Positions 26,535-35,154 of a DNA stretch of 64,000 nucleotides are shown piece after piece. The notes under the pieces were generated by a model that saw nothing but the letters and a program-made list of their open reading frames with translations, did no database searches and had not been told where the DNA came from. The stretch comes from Roseinatronobacter domitianus. GTDB taxonomy: Bacteria > Pseudomonadota > Alphaproteobacteria > Rhodobacterales > Rhodobacteraceae. Each line of letters opens with the position of its first letter. The first letter of the stretch is position 1. A program made the translations under genes and the position numbers. The stretch is taken from assembly GCF_023336755.1 (NCBI RefSeq), contig NZ_JALZWP010000016.1:1-64000 (forward strand), read 5' to 3'.

Positions 26535-28481
26535 TCAGCCTCGGTTCATGCGGTTTTCGATCAGGTCATCGACCACCGACGGGTCGGCCAGTGTCGAGGT
26601 GTCACCCAAAGCGCCATAGTCGTTCTCTGCGATTTTGCGCAGAATGCGGCGCATAATCTTACCCGAACGGGTTTTCGGCAGGCCGGGCGCCCATTGAATC
26701 AGATCAGGGCTGGCGATAGGGCCGATTTCGGTGCGGACCCATTTGACCAGCTCTTTGCGCAGCTCATCCGTGGGCTCTACATTGTTCATCAGGGTGACAT
26801 AGGCGTAGATGCCCTGACCCTTGATGTCATGCGGGTAGCCCACCACAGCGGCTTCGGCCACGGTTTCATGCGCCACCAGCGCCGATTCCACTTCTGCCGT
26901 GCCCATGCGGTGCCCGGACACGTTGATTACGTCATCGACGCGGCCTGTGATCCAGTAATCACCATCGGCATCACGGCGGCAGCCGTCGCCGGTGAAATAG
27001 TAACCCCTATACTGGCTGAAATAGGTTTCCATGAAGCGTTCATGGTCGCCCCAGACGGTGCGCATCTGCCCCGGCCAGCTATCTTTCACGCACAGAACAC
27101 CTTCGGCGGCGGTGTCGGTCTGCACCTCGGCGGTGGCCGGGTCCAGCACTTCCAGTTGCACGCCAAAGAACGGCTTGGTGGCAGCCCCTGGCTTGGCGGG
27201 TGTCGCGCCGGGCAGGGCGGTGACCATGTGGCCGCCGGTTTCGGTCTGCCAGAACGTATCGACAATCGGGCATTTGCCCTTGCCGACATGAGTGTTGTAC
27301 CAGTTCCACGCTTCGGGGTTAATGGGTTCGCCCACCGACCCTAGCAGCTTGAGCGACGACAGATCGTGCTTTTCAACCCATTCCGGCCCTTGCCCCATCA
27401 GCGCGCGGATGGCGGTGGGGGCGGTGTAGAATTGGTTGACCTTGTGCTTGGCGCAAACTTCCCAGAACCGGCCCGCATCGGGGTAGGTCGGCACCCCCTC
27501 GAACATGATCGTGGTCGCGCCATTGGCCAGCGGACCATACACGATGTAGCTATGGCCCGTGACCCAACCCACATCGGCGGTGCACCAGAAGATGTCGCCA
27601 TCGTGGTAATCGAAGGTCAGTTCCTGCGTCATCGCGGCATAAACCAAGTAGCCGCCCGATGTATGCACCACACCTTTGGGCCGCCCGGTGGAGCCGGAAG
27701 TGTATAGGATGAACAGCGGATCTTCTGCGCCAACCTCTTCGGGCGGGCAATCGGTGCTGGCGTCGGCCATCATGGCTTTCACGTCCAGATCGCGCCCCTC
27801 GATCCATGTGGTCTGGTCGCCCGTGTGCTTGACGACAAAACACTTCACCTTGTCCGAGCAATCGAACAGCGCCTTGTCGGTGTTCGACTTCAGCGCGGTG
27901 CGACGCCCGCCGCGTGGGGCGGTGTCGGCGGTGATGACGGCCACTGCGCCACAATCGTTGATGCGGTTGGCCAATGCGTCGGGCGAGAACCCGGCGAAAA
28001 CGATGGAATGGATCGCGCCAATGCGCGCGCAAGCCAGCATGGCATAGGCCGCTTCGGGGATCATCGGCAGGTAGATGATGACGCGGTCGCCTTTGCCGAT
28101 ACCCTGCGCCTTGAAGACGTTGGCCATACGGCTGACTTCGTCTTTCAGTTCCGCGTAGCTGATATGGCGGGCAGGCGTCTTGGGATCATCGGGCTCCCAG
28201 ATGATCGCGGTCTGGTCGCCGCGCGTGGCAACGTGGCGGTCAACGCAATTGGCAGCAACATTCAGCGTGCCATCTTCAAACCATTTAATGTCTACCTTGC
28301 CGAACTCGAAATTGGTGTTCTTCACTTTGGTGAACGGCTTGATCCAGTCGATGCGTTTGCCATGCTCGGCCCAGAATGCGTCCGGGTCGGATACGGATGC
28401 GGCATACATTTCTTCGTATTGCGCCGCGTTCACATGCGCATTGGCAATGAATTCGTCGGATGCCGGGTAGGTCTGTGACAT
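26535..28481 (-). CDS. acs: Acetyl-CoA synthetase (AMP-forming)
   Basis: The 648-residue enzyme activates acetate through acetyl-AMP to acetyl-CoA. Adenylate-forming motifs are [14 protein letters not shown] (about 269-282), [11 protein letters not shown] (about 415-425), the TGD of YFTGDG, and the C-terminal [10 protein letters not shown] with the acetylation-regulated Lys. The start at 28481 has GGAGGAGC before it; the frame extends nine codons upstream without need. It is the first gene of the acetate block, with a 380-bp upstream region. Co-transcription with adk is likely. Confidence 0.97.
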   Translation of the reverse strand: MSQTYPASDEFIANAHVNAAQYEEMYAASVSDPDAFWAEHGKRIDWIKPFTKVKNTNFEFGKVDIKWFEDGTLNVAANCVDRHVATRGDQTAIIWEPDDPKTPARHISYAELKDEVSRMANVFKAQGIGKGDRVIIYLPMIPEAAYAMLACARIGAIHSIVFAGFSPDALANRINDCGAVAVITADTAPRGGRRTALKSNTDKALFDCSDKVKCFVVKHTGDQTTWIEGRDLDVKAMMADASTDCPPEEVGAEDPLFILYTSGSTGRPKGVVHTSGGYLVYAAMTQELTFDYHDGDIFWCTADVGWVTGHSYIVYGPLANGATTIMFEGVPTYPDAGRFWEVCAKHKVNQFYTAPTAIRALMGQGPEWVEKHDLSSLKLLGSVGEPINPEAWNWYNTHVGKGKCPIVDTFWQTETGGHMVTALPGATPAKPGAATKPFFGVQLEVLDPATAEVQTDTAAEGVLCVKDSWPGQMRTVWGDHERFMETYFSQYRGYYFTGDGCRRDADGDYWITGRVDDVINVSGHRMGTAEVESALVAHETVAEAAVVGYPHDIKGQGIYAYVTLMNNVEPTDELRKELVKWVRTEIGPIASPDLIQWAPGLPKTRSGKIMRRILRKIAENDYGALGDTSTLADPSVVDDLIENRMNRG

Positions 28482-28587
28482 GAATGCTCCTCCAGTCGTG
28501 GGGAGCATGGTTGCGCATCATCGCGCCTGTGCCCCCCTGTCGTGGTGATGCGACGCAAAGCTGCGGCACCACCTTTCCCCGTGGCTG

Positions 28588-28616
28588 GTATAACGCATTC
28601 GTCAACAAAAGTGTAA
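28588..28616 (-). promoter_or_regulatory. Sigma-70-like promoter for acs
   Basis: On the minus strand TTACAC (28611-28616) and TTATAC (28588-28593) are spaced by exactly 17 bp, placing transcription start near 28581 and a leader of about 100 nt. The leader includes an inverted repeat (28514-28520 with 28546-28552, CGCATCA/TGATGCG). Confidence 0.5.
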
Positions 28617-28846
28617 CTTTTTTTGAAATAAGGATTTTTTTGTAAAAAAATTCACAAATTATCGGTCAAAAATGTAAATAAATTTGCGCTGCGGTGCAGA
28701 GACCTCAAGAAAACAAGGCTTTTTCAAGGCAGCGTTAAATGGCACGATCCCGGTGATTGCGCTACCGGAAAACGATCTGCCCGGTAGATGCGCCCGGCAG
28801 GGTGAGCGAAATAATCGTAAAGCCAGCGGGTAAATTGCGCAGGAAA
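28617..28846. other. AT-rich tract upstream of the acs promoter; no gene seen
   Basis: Bases 28617-28685 are strongly AT-rich with several A5-A7 and T6-T7 runs, unlike the surroundings; this could be an UP-like element, a curved-DNA segment or a binding region for a nucleoid protein. From 28686 to 28846 I see no open frame with a ribosome binding site, no tRNA and no repeat. Confidence 0.45.
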
Positions 28847-28869
28847 CTGATTCGCGCGTTTCGAATCAG
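28847..28869 (-). terminator. Hairpin at the end of the AhpD-like gene
   Basis: CTGATTCG (28847-28854) and CGAATCAG (28862-28869) form an 8-bp stem with a 7-nt loop overlapping the stop codon of the gene that ends at 28866. On the minus strand it is followed by TTTCC, a weak U-run. Confidence 0.45.
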
Positions 28870-29459
28870 ACGTGCTTGCCGACGGTCCAGCCGGTTTCGC
28901 CCAGCCGTTCCTCGCCCTTTGCGCGGGGTAGGTCTTCCAGCGCAGAGCCCATCGAGTCGTTCCACCGGTTCAGGAACCCGAACAGGGCGATAACGCCCAT
29001 GATCTCGACAAGCTCTCCTTCGGGCCAATGCGCGCGCAAGGCGGCATGGTGGTCGTCAGTGACGGCATTGGGCACCTGCGTCGCGGCATGGGCAAAGGCC
29101 AGCGCGGCTTTTTCAGCGTCGGAAAAATGCGGGCTGTCGGCAAAGTTCCACACATCGTTCAACCTTGCCTCGGATGCGCCGAAGCGTTCGGACGCCAAGA
29201 TCATATGTGCCTGACAATACATGCAGCCCGATGCGAACGAACTGACATAGCCCAGAAGCCGCTTGAATTCCGGGGTAACGCCCGCGTTGCTGGTCATCAC
29301 CGCCATGTTCAAAGCGGTAAAGGCACGGGCGATGTCGGGGCGGTGCGCCATGGTGCGCACCGAATTGGGGATCACGCCCAGCGGCCCTTTGAAGAACTGC
29401 ACTTCGGCGCGCAGAGCAGGGTCCATCTGGTCTTCGGTCAGCGGCGGAACAAGTGGCAT
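28866..29459 (-). CDS. AhpD-like peroxidase-related enzyme (carboxymuconolactone decarboxylase fold)
   Basis: The 197-residue all-helical protein has the AhpD-type redox motif SGCMYCQAH at about 82-90 (CxxC followed by His three residues later) and the family ending with FLNRWNDSMG. Members reduce peroxides with thiols or serve as disulfide reductants. The long C-terminal part with GVIALFGF matches the peroxidase-related subfamily rather than true carboxymuconolactone decarboxylase. It stands alone; its neighbours are unrelated. Confidence 0.88.
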   Translation of the reverse strand: MPLVPPLTEDQMDPALRAEVQFFKGPLGVIPNSVRTMAHRPDIARAFTALNMAVMTSNAGVTPEFKRLLGYVSSFASGCMYCQAHMILASERFGASEARLNDVWNFADSPHFSDAEKAALAFAHAATQVPNAVTDDHHAALRAHWPEGELVEIMGVIALFGFLNRWNDSMGSALEDLPRAKGEERLGETGWTVGKHV

Positions 29460-29521
29460 GGGCGGACTCCGGTTGTAAGTGTCCGCCCAATAGGCGCGAT
29501 GCCGCCGTGCTTTTCAAGCTT

Positions 29522-31810
29522 TTACAGCGGGCGGTCTACCCGCACCGTGACCACAGCGCGTCCGCGCGTGGCCGCGGGCCAGCGCAGGTTCACCCTGTCA
29601 CTGTTCGGGCCTTGCGTGATCTCGACATAAGGCATCTCATAGCGCGTTGCGTTGGATGCGTCTTGCGCGCGCCCCTCCATCACCACGGACGACACCGTGC
29701 GCGCCCAACCGCCGAAGGGCAGCTTGTCGCCGGTATCGACAACCCATGTCGTTGCATCGGTGTTCTGGTCATGCAGGACCACGCAGGGGCTTTCGGTTGG
29801 ATAATCGACACCGTTATAGGCATTGTTGTCGAAAATCACGTTGCGGAACCGGGTATAATCCAGCGAGCCGAAGGTGGTATCCACCGCATCTACCCGGTCA
29901 ATCCGGTTGCCCACGGTGCGAAACACGTTGCCCGATACATGTAGCCCTTGCACGAATTGGCCAGACCCAAGCGGGCGCAGCACGATCCAGTTGAACCAGG
30001 GCGCGACGCCGCTGGCAATGAAGATATTGCCGGTTACAGTCAGCCCGCCGAACGAAAACCCGCCGCTGAAATTCGGTTCTGGTGCGTATTCGTTCGACAG
30101 TTCGATAAAGCAGTTGTCGATATAGTTGCCGGTGATCGTGGTTTTCAGGTTCACATCGGTCAACACGAGCCCGGCTTGGCGGATGCCCTGCGCTTCGTCA
30201 TCGCCCGCAAAGAAATGATTGCCGGTGATGATATGGCCGGTCCCGCCCATGACACCGAAATGCGCCCAAAGCACCGCCCGGTTGTTGCGGATCTTGGCAT
30301 CGTTATTGTTGGTGTTGAACGCAATCACGGTGCGGTCCTGCGCCCGCAGGGGCATCTGCGAACTGGCGAACTGGCAGCGATCCACCGTCAAGCCCTGACA
30401 CCCGCGCCCGATAGACGTGATGCCCCGGTCCTTGGGCCGGTCGAAATCGCAATCTGTGAAGCGCGTGATGCTGCCACCCTCGGGCAACATGACAGCAGAG
30501 GCACGGCCCCGGCACAGAAACTCGATATCGCGGCATTCGAAATTCGACAGGTTCGAGAAGCCTGAACAGTCCAGCAGATACTGGTAGCGTTCGAAGGTAA
30601 AATTCTGCGTGCCCGCGCCGCCATGTAAAGGCTGGGACAGGGTCAGTGTGCCCGCAGCGGTGTTGCGCGCTCGGACATAGATCTCGCGCCCCACACCCAC
30701 ACCGGACAGGCGAGCACCGACCGGAATGCCCGCGACATTGCTGATTCCGCTCAGCAAGAATGGGTTGGCCGGGTTATAGGTTGCGACGCGCGTGGTGGTT
30801 ACAGTGTCCCAGTTGCCCACATCGGCGGCGCGCAACTGGCCGTTCTGAAGCACAAGATGCACATTGGCGTTGTCGAAGCCGACCAAGCTGCGCAGGTCGA
30901 TGGGCGCGGTCAGGTTGACACGACCGCCCATCATGTCGAAGGCGATATGCTGGTTGGTGTAAAAGAGCGCCTGCAAGCCTTTGCGAAACCCGGCCACATC
31001 ATTGCCAAGCGCCGCTTCATACGCGGGCAGGGTGAAGTCGTGATGCAGGATCAGCAACGCGCTGTCGGGCATGACCAATGTGCCGCGAAAGGTGACGGGG
31101 CCGGGGATGGTCAGGTCGCTGTCGATGCGGAACGTCCCTTCGGGCACCAGCAGTCGGCGCGTACCCGCCGCCGAAATGGCGGCAAGGAAGGCTGCGTGGT
31201 CATCTGTCGTGCCATCGCCCTTGGCGCCGTAATCCAGCACATCGACCACCCCCAGAAGGTCGGCGCTGTAGGCATTCGTGACATCTTCGATGATGATGTC
31301 GTCAATGCGGATAATGCCACCGGTTGGCCCCGTCAGGTTCAGCCCGAAATGCGCACGCCGCGCGTCGGTGTTCCAGACCATATCCACGCCCGCGCGTGCG
31401 CCTGTGCCGATTATGGCAGAGATCTCGACGATCTCGCCATAGCTGGTCAGCGCGGTCGCAGGGCCGGTCGCCGGCAGCGCCGTCAGTTCCGTGCCGCCCT
31501 GGTTGCCGACCCATGCGGCTACCGCCACATCCGGGAAGACCCCCGCCATGCCCTTGACCCGCGCCCGCACCCGCAGATAGGCACCTGGTGTAATGGGCAA
31601 TTCCACCATCCAGCGCAGGCGGGTTGTGGCGCTGACCTTTTGCACCTCAAGGCAGCCGTCGAAATCCGGGTCGGACGGAACGAAAGCCGCGAAGGCTGCG
31701 CTGTCATAGGTCGGTGTGCCCGGCCTGCCGGTGGTCTGGGACCAGACATCCAGCCCGGCAGCGAAAGGGGAGGGCATCAGGTCCAGCCCTTGGGTAACGG
31801 CCATGTTCAT
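29522..31810 (-). CDS. Right-handed beta-helix protein with pectate-lyase-3-like domain
   Basis: The 762-residue protein starts at 31810 (AAGGA site). Residues 1-165 look like a beta-sandwich module rich in Thr, Ala and Val. The segment VVDVLDYGAKGDGTTDDHAAFLAA (about 185-208) is the hallmark start of the pectate lyase 3/GH28-like beta helix, and the rest shows repeated beta-helix rungs with stacked Asn/Val/Ile (such as NRAVLWAHFGVMGGTGHIITGNHFF). No signal peptide is seen. It could be a polysaccharide depolymerase, a surface adhesin or a tail-spike-like protein; no phage genes are nearby. The substrate is unknown. Confidence 0.75.
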   Translation of the reverse strand: MNMAVTQGLDLMPSPFAAGLDVWSQTTGRPGTPTYDSAAFAAFVPSDPDFDGCLEVQKVSATTRLRWMVELPITPGAYLRVRARVKGMAGVFPDVAVAAWVGNQGGTELTALPATGPATALTSYGEIVEISAIIGTGARAGVDMVWNTDARRAHFGLNLTGPTGGIIRIDDIIIEDVTNAYSADLLGVVDVLDYGAKGDGTTDDHAAFLAAISAAGTRRLLVPEGTFRIDSDLTIPGPVTFRGTLVMPDSALLILHHDFTLPAYEAALGNDVAGFRKGLQALFYTNQHIAFDMMGGRVNLTAPIDLRSLVGFDNANVHLVLQNGQLRAADVGNWDTVTTTRVATYNPANPFLLSGISNVAGIPVGARLSGVGVGREIYVRARNTAAGTLTLSQPLHGGAGTQNFTFERYQYLLDCSGFSNLSNFECRDIEFLCRGRASAVMLPEGGSITRFTDCDFDRPKDRGITSIGRGCQGLTVDRCQFASSQMPLRAQDRTVIAFNTNNNDAKIRNNRAVLWAHFGVMGGTGHIITGNHFFAGDDEAQGIRQAGLVLTDVNLKTTITGNYIDNCFIELSNEYAPEPNFSGGFSFGGLTVTGNIFIASGVAPWFNWIVLRPLGSGQFVQGLHVSGNVFRTVGNRIDRVDAVDTTFGSLDYTRFRNVIFDNNAYNGVDYPTESPCVVLHDQNTDATTWVVDTGDKLPFGGWARTVSSVVMEGRAQDASNATRYEMPYVEITQGPNSDRVNLRWPAATRGRAVVTVRVDRPL

Positions 31811-31938
31811 GCGGACGATCCTTCTTGGTTGTTCCACGCAAGGGCACAAGCGCACGCGACGGGCGGCAACTCGGCCAGATGGAACAGGGATAATCCAAAG
31901 CCATTAAACTCGGGTCAGGGCAGCGTGCGCTGCGCGCC

Positions 31939-32532
31939 TTAGCGAAACACCATCAGCGCCGACAGGGCCAGCAATGCGGCCATGAACCGCATGAATATTT
32001 TCCACCGCAGCGGAGAGGACAAAAGCGTGGTCAGAAGCGCGCCCGCGCTTGTCCAGAACAGGCAGACAAAAAGGTTAACGCTGCTGAAGGCCGTTGCCAG
32101 TCGTGCCGATTCCAGCACCGGACCCATCCCCGCGCCATAGCCCGCAGAGGCCGCGAAAGCGACCGCCCAAACCTTGGGGTTGATCCATTGGAACAGCACC
32201 GCTTGCCACAAGGTCATGGGTTGCCCGTCATCCTTGGTTTCGGTGGCAGGGCGGCGGGTGGCGTTGAAATAGTTCCACGCCATATACAGGATCCATGCGG
32301 CGGCAAGTGACCGAAGCACCAGCCCCAGTGCCGGGTTGGCAAGGATCAGCGCGCCGACACCAAGGCCCGTTACCGCGCCGATCACGCCCACGCCCAATAC
32401 CACGCCGAACAAATGGGGCAGACTGCGCCGGAACCCGAAGCGCGCGCCGGACGCGGTCAGCATGATGACATTCGGCCCCGGCGAGAACAGGCCAATGAAC
32501 ATGAAGCTATAGAGCAGCGGGTCGAAGAACAT
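31939..32532 (-). CDS. LysE/RhtB-family amino acid exporter
   Basis: The 197-residue inner-membrane protein has the family start MFFDPLLYSFMFIGLFSPGPN with the PGPN motif, about six membrane helices, and the conserved FQWINPKVWAVAF segment (about 112-124). It exports amino acids or homologues. An AAGG site precedes the start. It is separated from the TRAP operon by a terminator, so it is probably a single-gene unit. Confidence 0.92.
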   Translation of the reverse strand: MFFDPLLYSFMFIGLFSPGPNVIMLTASGARFGFRRSLPHLFGVVLGVGVIGAVTGLGVGALILANPALGLVLRSLAAAWILYMAWNYFNATRRPATETKDDGQPMTLWQAVLFQWINPKVWAVAFAASAGYGAGMGPVLESARLATAFSSVNLFVCLFWTSAGALLTTLLSSPLRWKIFMRFMAALLALSALMVFR

Positions 32533-32547
32533 CTGTGTGCCTTGTCA

Positions 32548-32578
32548 TAAAAAGCCCCGGCACGTTGCTGCGCCGGGG
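32548..32578 (-). terminator. Intrinsic terminator of the TRAP operon
   Basis: On the minus strand CCCCGGC (32572-32578) pairs with GCCGGGG (32555-32561) around a 10-nt loop and runs into CTTTTTAT. It lies about 30 bp after the dctM stop. Confidence 0.85.
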
Positions 32579-32608
32579 ATCATAGTTAATACGTTAAGGA
32601 AGCGGCTT

Positions 32609-33997
32609 CTAGCCTCCGCCAAGCATGAAGCTTGGAAACCACAGCACGATGGACGGGAAGGCCACACACAGCATCAACCCGAAAGCCTGTAGGCCCACGA
32701 AGGGAACGATGCCCTTGTAGATGTCCTGAATGCGCACCTCGGGCGGGGCAACCCCCTTCATGTAGAACAGCGCAAATCCGAAGGGCGGTGTCAGGAAGCT
32801 GGTTTGCAAGTTCACCGCGACCAATATCAGGAACCAGATGATGATCGGCTGGCTGACCCCATCCCATGCGCCCACATGGTCGCCGAAATCCAGCAGACCC
32901 ACGATGGGGGCGAAGATCGGCAGCACGATCAGCGTGATCTCGATCCAGTCGAAGAAGAAGCCTAGCAAGAACACCATCAGCAGCAGCACGATGAGGATGG
33001 ACCATGGTCCAGCGCTGGTTGCGTTGATGAAGTCAACGATGAGCGCCTCGCCGCCGAGGGATTTGAACACAAAGGCAAAAGCCGTCGCACCGACGAAGAT
33101 GCCGAACAGCATGGCCACCGTCAGGGCAGAGCGTTTGCAGACCTCGACGAAGTTTGCCCATGTCAGTTGCCGGTTGAAAGCGGCGAGCAAGATCGACCCA
33201 AACGCGCCGACGCCTGCGGCTTCGGTCGGCGTGGCGAACCCGAGGAAGATGGACCCCAGCACACACAGGATCAGGAAGATTGGCGGTAGGAAGCTGCGGA
33301 ACATCATCGCCCAGAATTCGGTCCGTGTGGACGGGCCCATATCGTCATCCATAGGGGGCGCAAGCTGTGGCTTGAACCGGCACAGCACCAGAAGGTAGAC
33401 GAAATATAAAGCTGCCAACAGCAGACCCGGCATCAGCGCTGCGATGAACACCGTTCCCACTGGCACCGACAACAGGTCAGACATAATGACCAGCATGATC
33501 GAGGGCGGGATCAGAATACCCAATGTGCCAGAGGATGCGATCGTCCCTGTGGCAAGCGGCATCGAATAGCCCGCTTTCATCATGACCGGCAGCGCCATCA
33601 GTGTAATCATCACCACGGACGCGCCGATGATACCGGTGGTGGCCGCCATGATCGTGCCCATCAGCGTGACCGACAAGGCCAGACCGCCGGGCACACGGCG
33701 CAGCATGACCTGCAAGGCAAACAGCAGGTCGCGCGCGGCGCCGGATTTTTCCAGCATGGTGCCCATGAAGGTAAACATGGGTATGGCCACAAGGACCAGA
33801 CTTTCCATTGTCCCGCCATAGATACGCAGCGGGATCAGCGTCAGTTGTTGCAGCCGGAATGTGCCCGCCAAGTCGCCCAGAACAGCGAACAGAAGTGCGA
33901 TGCCGCCAAGAATGAAGGCCACCGGGTACCCGCTGAACAGCAGCATCGCCAGTGCCGCGAACATCACAAGCGGCAAGTATTCGATCAGGAATTCCAT
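32609..33997 (-). CDS. dctM: TRAP transporter large permease DctM (TakM-like)
   Basis: The 462-residue protein has about 12 membrane helices and DctM-type segments: GGTMESLVLVAIPMFTFMGTMLEKSG, TVAMLFGIFVGATAFAFVF and SQPIIIWFLILVAVNLQTSFLTPPFGFALFYMKG. It is the sodium-coupled translocation subunit. The length exceeds the common 425 residues, as in the 2-oxoacid (TakM) type. It lies 17 nt downstream of the small permease. Confidence 0.95.
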   Translation of the reverse strand: MEFLIEYLPLVMFAALAMLLFSGYPVAFILGGIALLFAVLGDLAGTFRLQQLTLIPLRIYGGTMESLVLVAIPMFTFMGTMLEKSGAARDLLFALQVMLRRVPGGLALSVTLMGTIMAATTGIIGASVVMITLMALPVMMKAGYSMPLATGTIASSGTLGILIPPSIMLVIMSDLLSVPVGTVFIAALMPGLLLAALYFVYLLVLCRFKPQLAPPMDDDMGPSTRTEFWAMMFRSFLPPIFLILCVLGSIFLGFATPTEAAGVGAFGSILLAAFNRQLTWANFVEVCKRSALTVAMLFGIFVGATAFAFVFKSLGGEALIVDFINATSAGPWSILIVLLLMVFLLGFFFDWIEITLIVLPIFAPIVGLLDFGDHVGAWDGVSQPIIIWFLILVAVNLQTSFLTPPFGFALFYMKGVAPPEVRIQDIYKGIVPFVGLQAFGLMLCVAFPSIVLWFPSFMLGGG

Positions 33998-34014
33998 TTT
34001 CTCTGTTTCTCCGC

Positions 34015-35061
34015 TCAGGCGTGTTTCGCGTCGGCAGGGGTGTCATCATCCTCTGCGGGGGCGGGGTTCTGGTGACTATGGGCATAGTAGTTGCTGCGCG
34101 CGCGCAGGCTGGGAGGGCCGAACAGGTAGACCGCACATTTCAGCGCCACGGACATGCCCGCCAGCGCGATCAACGCAAAGCCGAACGGCAGCATCCCCTT
34201 GATGATAAAGCGGTTCGGCAAACCCGTGGTCGCAGCAGAGCTTTCTCCGATAGTCCAAGACCGCATCGCGTTTTCAATGCCGAATTTCATGACCACATAG
34301 CAATATGGAACCATGAACAGGATACAGCCCAGAAATTCTATCCAGACACGGGTGCGCGGTTTCATCGTATCGCGGACCAGCTCGATGCGCACATGCCCAT
34401 CCTGAATATACCCATAACCCAGCACCATCAGAAACAGCGTGGCGTGCAAGTGCCATTCCATTTCCTGCACGCGGGTAGAGCTGAAGAATTTATACCATTC
34501 AGTATTCGTCAAGCTTGAGTCGTAGCCAAGATACTGGCGCTGTGTCACGTCATACATGATTGCGAAAATCAATGCGCTGAACAGCACCACGGCAGAGGTA
34601 ACGCCAACACGATTCAAGAACTTGGCCAACCCGTCGCTGGCGGCCAGCATGTTTTGGAAAAACAAAAGCCGACCGCGGGCCATACCGAATATCAAAATGG
34701 CCAGCAGCAGCGCAGTCAGGGCAAACATCAGGTAAATCGCATAGGGCGAGAACGCCTCATAATATGCGAGTAATTCTGCTGCTTCTTGATCGTCGCGTCG
34801 TGCCAGGCGGCTTAACCCGTTGAATTCGCGTGTGCTCAGCGAGAAGGGCTGCGCGAACATAACCGCAAACCAGCCTAGCACGGTCGCTCCGGCAATGGTG
34901 CCGGGGTTGCCTTGCAAAATGACTGCCCCGATGAGCGCGCCAATCAGAACCGCCAGCGTGGGTAGGATGTCAGTAGAGCTAGCGGGCAGAACGCTTAGCC
35001 AGAACGCTGCGGCAAGCGCCAGCATGGCCAACGCGGTTCCGGTCAGTTCCCTGAGTGCCAT
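34015..35061 (-). CDS. dctQ: TRAP transporter small permease with long N-terminal extension (TakQ-like)
   Basis: The 348-residue protein is twice the usual DctQ size. The C-terminal half (about 165-320) is a DctQ domain with EMEWHLHATLFLMVLGYGYIQDGHVRIELVRD and four helices. The N-terminal half adds four or more hydrophobic helices of unknown role and a polar loop with LSRLARRDDQEAAELLAYYE. The soluble tail is rich in Ala, Asp and Pro. A GGAGAAG site precedes the ATG at 35061. Extended DctQ proteins are known with TakP-type binding proteins. Confidence 0.88.
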   Translation of the reverse strand: MALRELTGTALAMLALAAAFWLSVLPASSTDILPTLAVLIGALIGAVILQGNPGTIAGATVLGWFAVMFAQPFSLSTREFNGLSRLARRDDQEAAELLAYYEAFSPYAIYLMFALTALLLAILIFGMARGRLLFFQNMLAASDGLAKFLNRVGVTSAVVLFSALIFAIMYDVTQRQYLGYDSSLTNTEWYKFFSSTRVQEMEWHLHATLFLMVLGYGYIQDGHVRIELVRDTMKPRTRVWIEFLGCILFMVPYCYVVMKFGIENAMRSWTIGESSAATTGLPNRFIIKGMLPFGFALIALAGMSVALKCAVYLFGPPSLRARSNYYAHSHQNPAPAEDDDTPADAKHA

Positions 35062-35084
35062 CGGACTTCTCCGTCAATAGTGTG

Positions 35085-35119
35085 AAAAAGCCGCGCATCC
35101 CGTGACGGGTATGCGCGGC
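35085..35119 (-). terminator. Attenuator/terminator between dctP and dctQ
   Basis: On the minus strand GCCGCGCAT pairs with ATGCGCGGC (35111-35119 with 35090-35098) and is followed by TTTTTCAC. A second 9-bp hairpin (35123-35131/35137-35145, GGGCTGGCC/GGCCAGCCC) sits just before it. These probably limit read-through so that the binding protein is made in excess. Confidence 0.8.
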
Positions 35120-35154
35120 AGTGGGCTGGCCTTTATGGCCAGCCCGAAGCTGGC

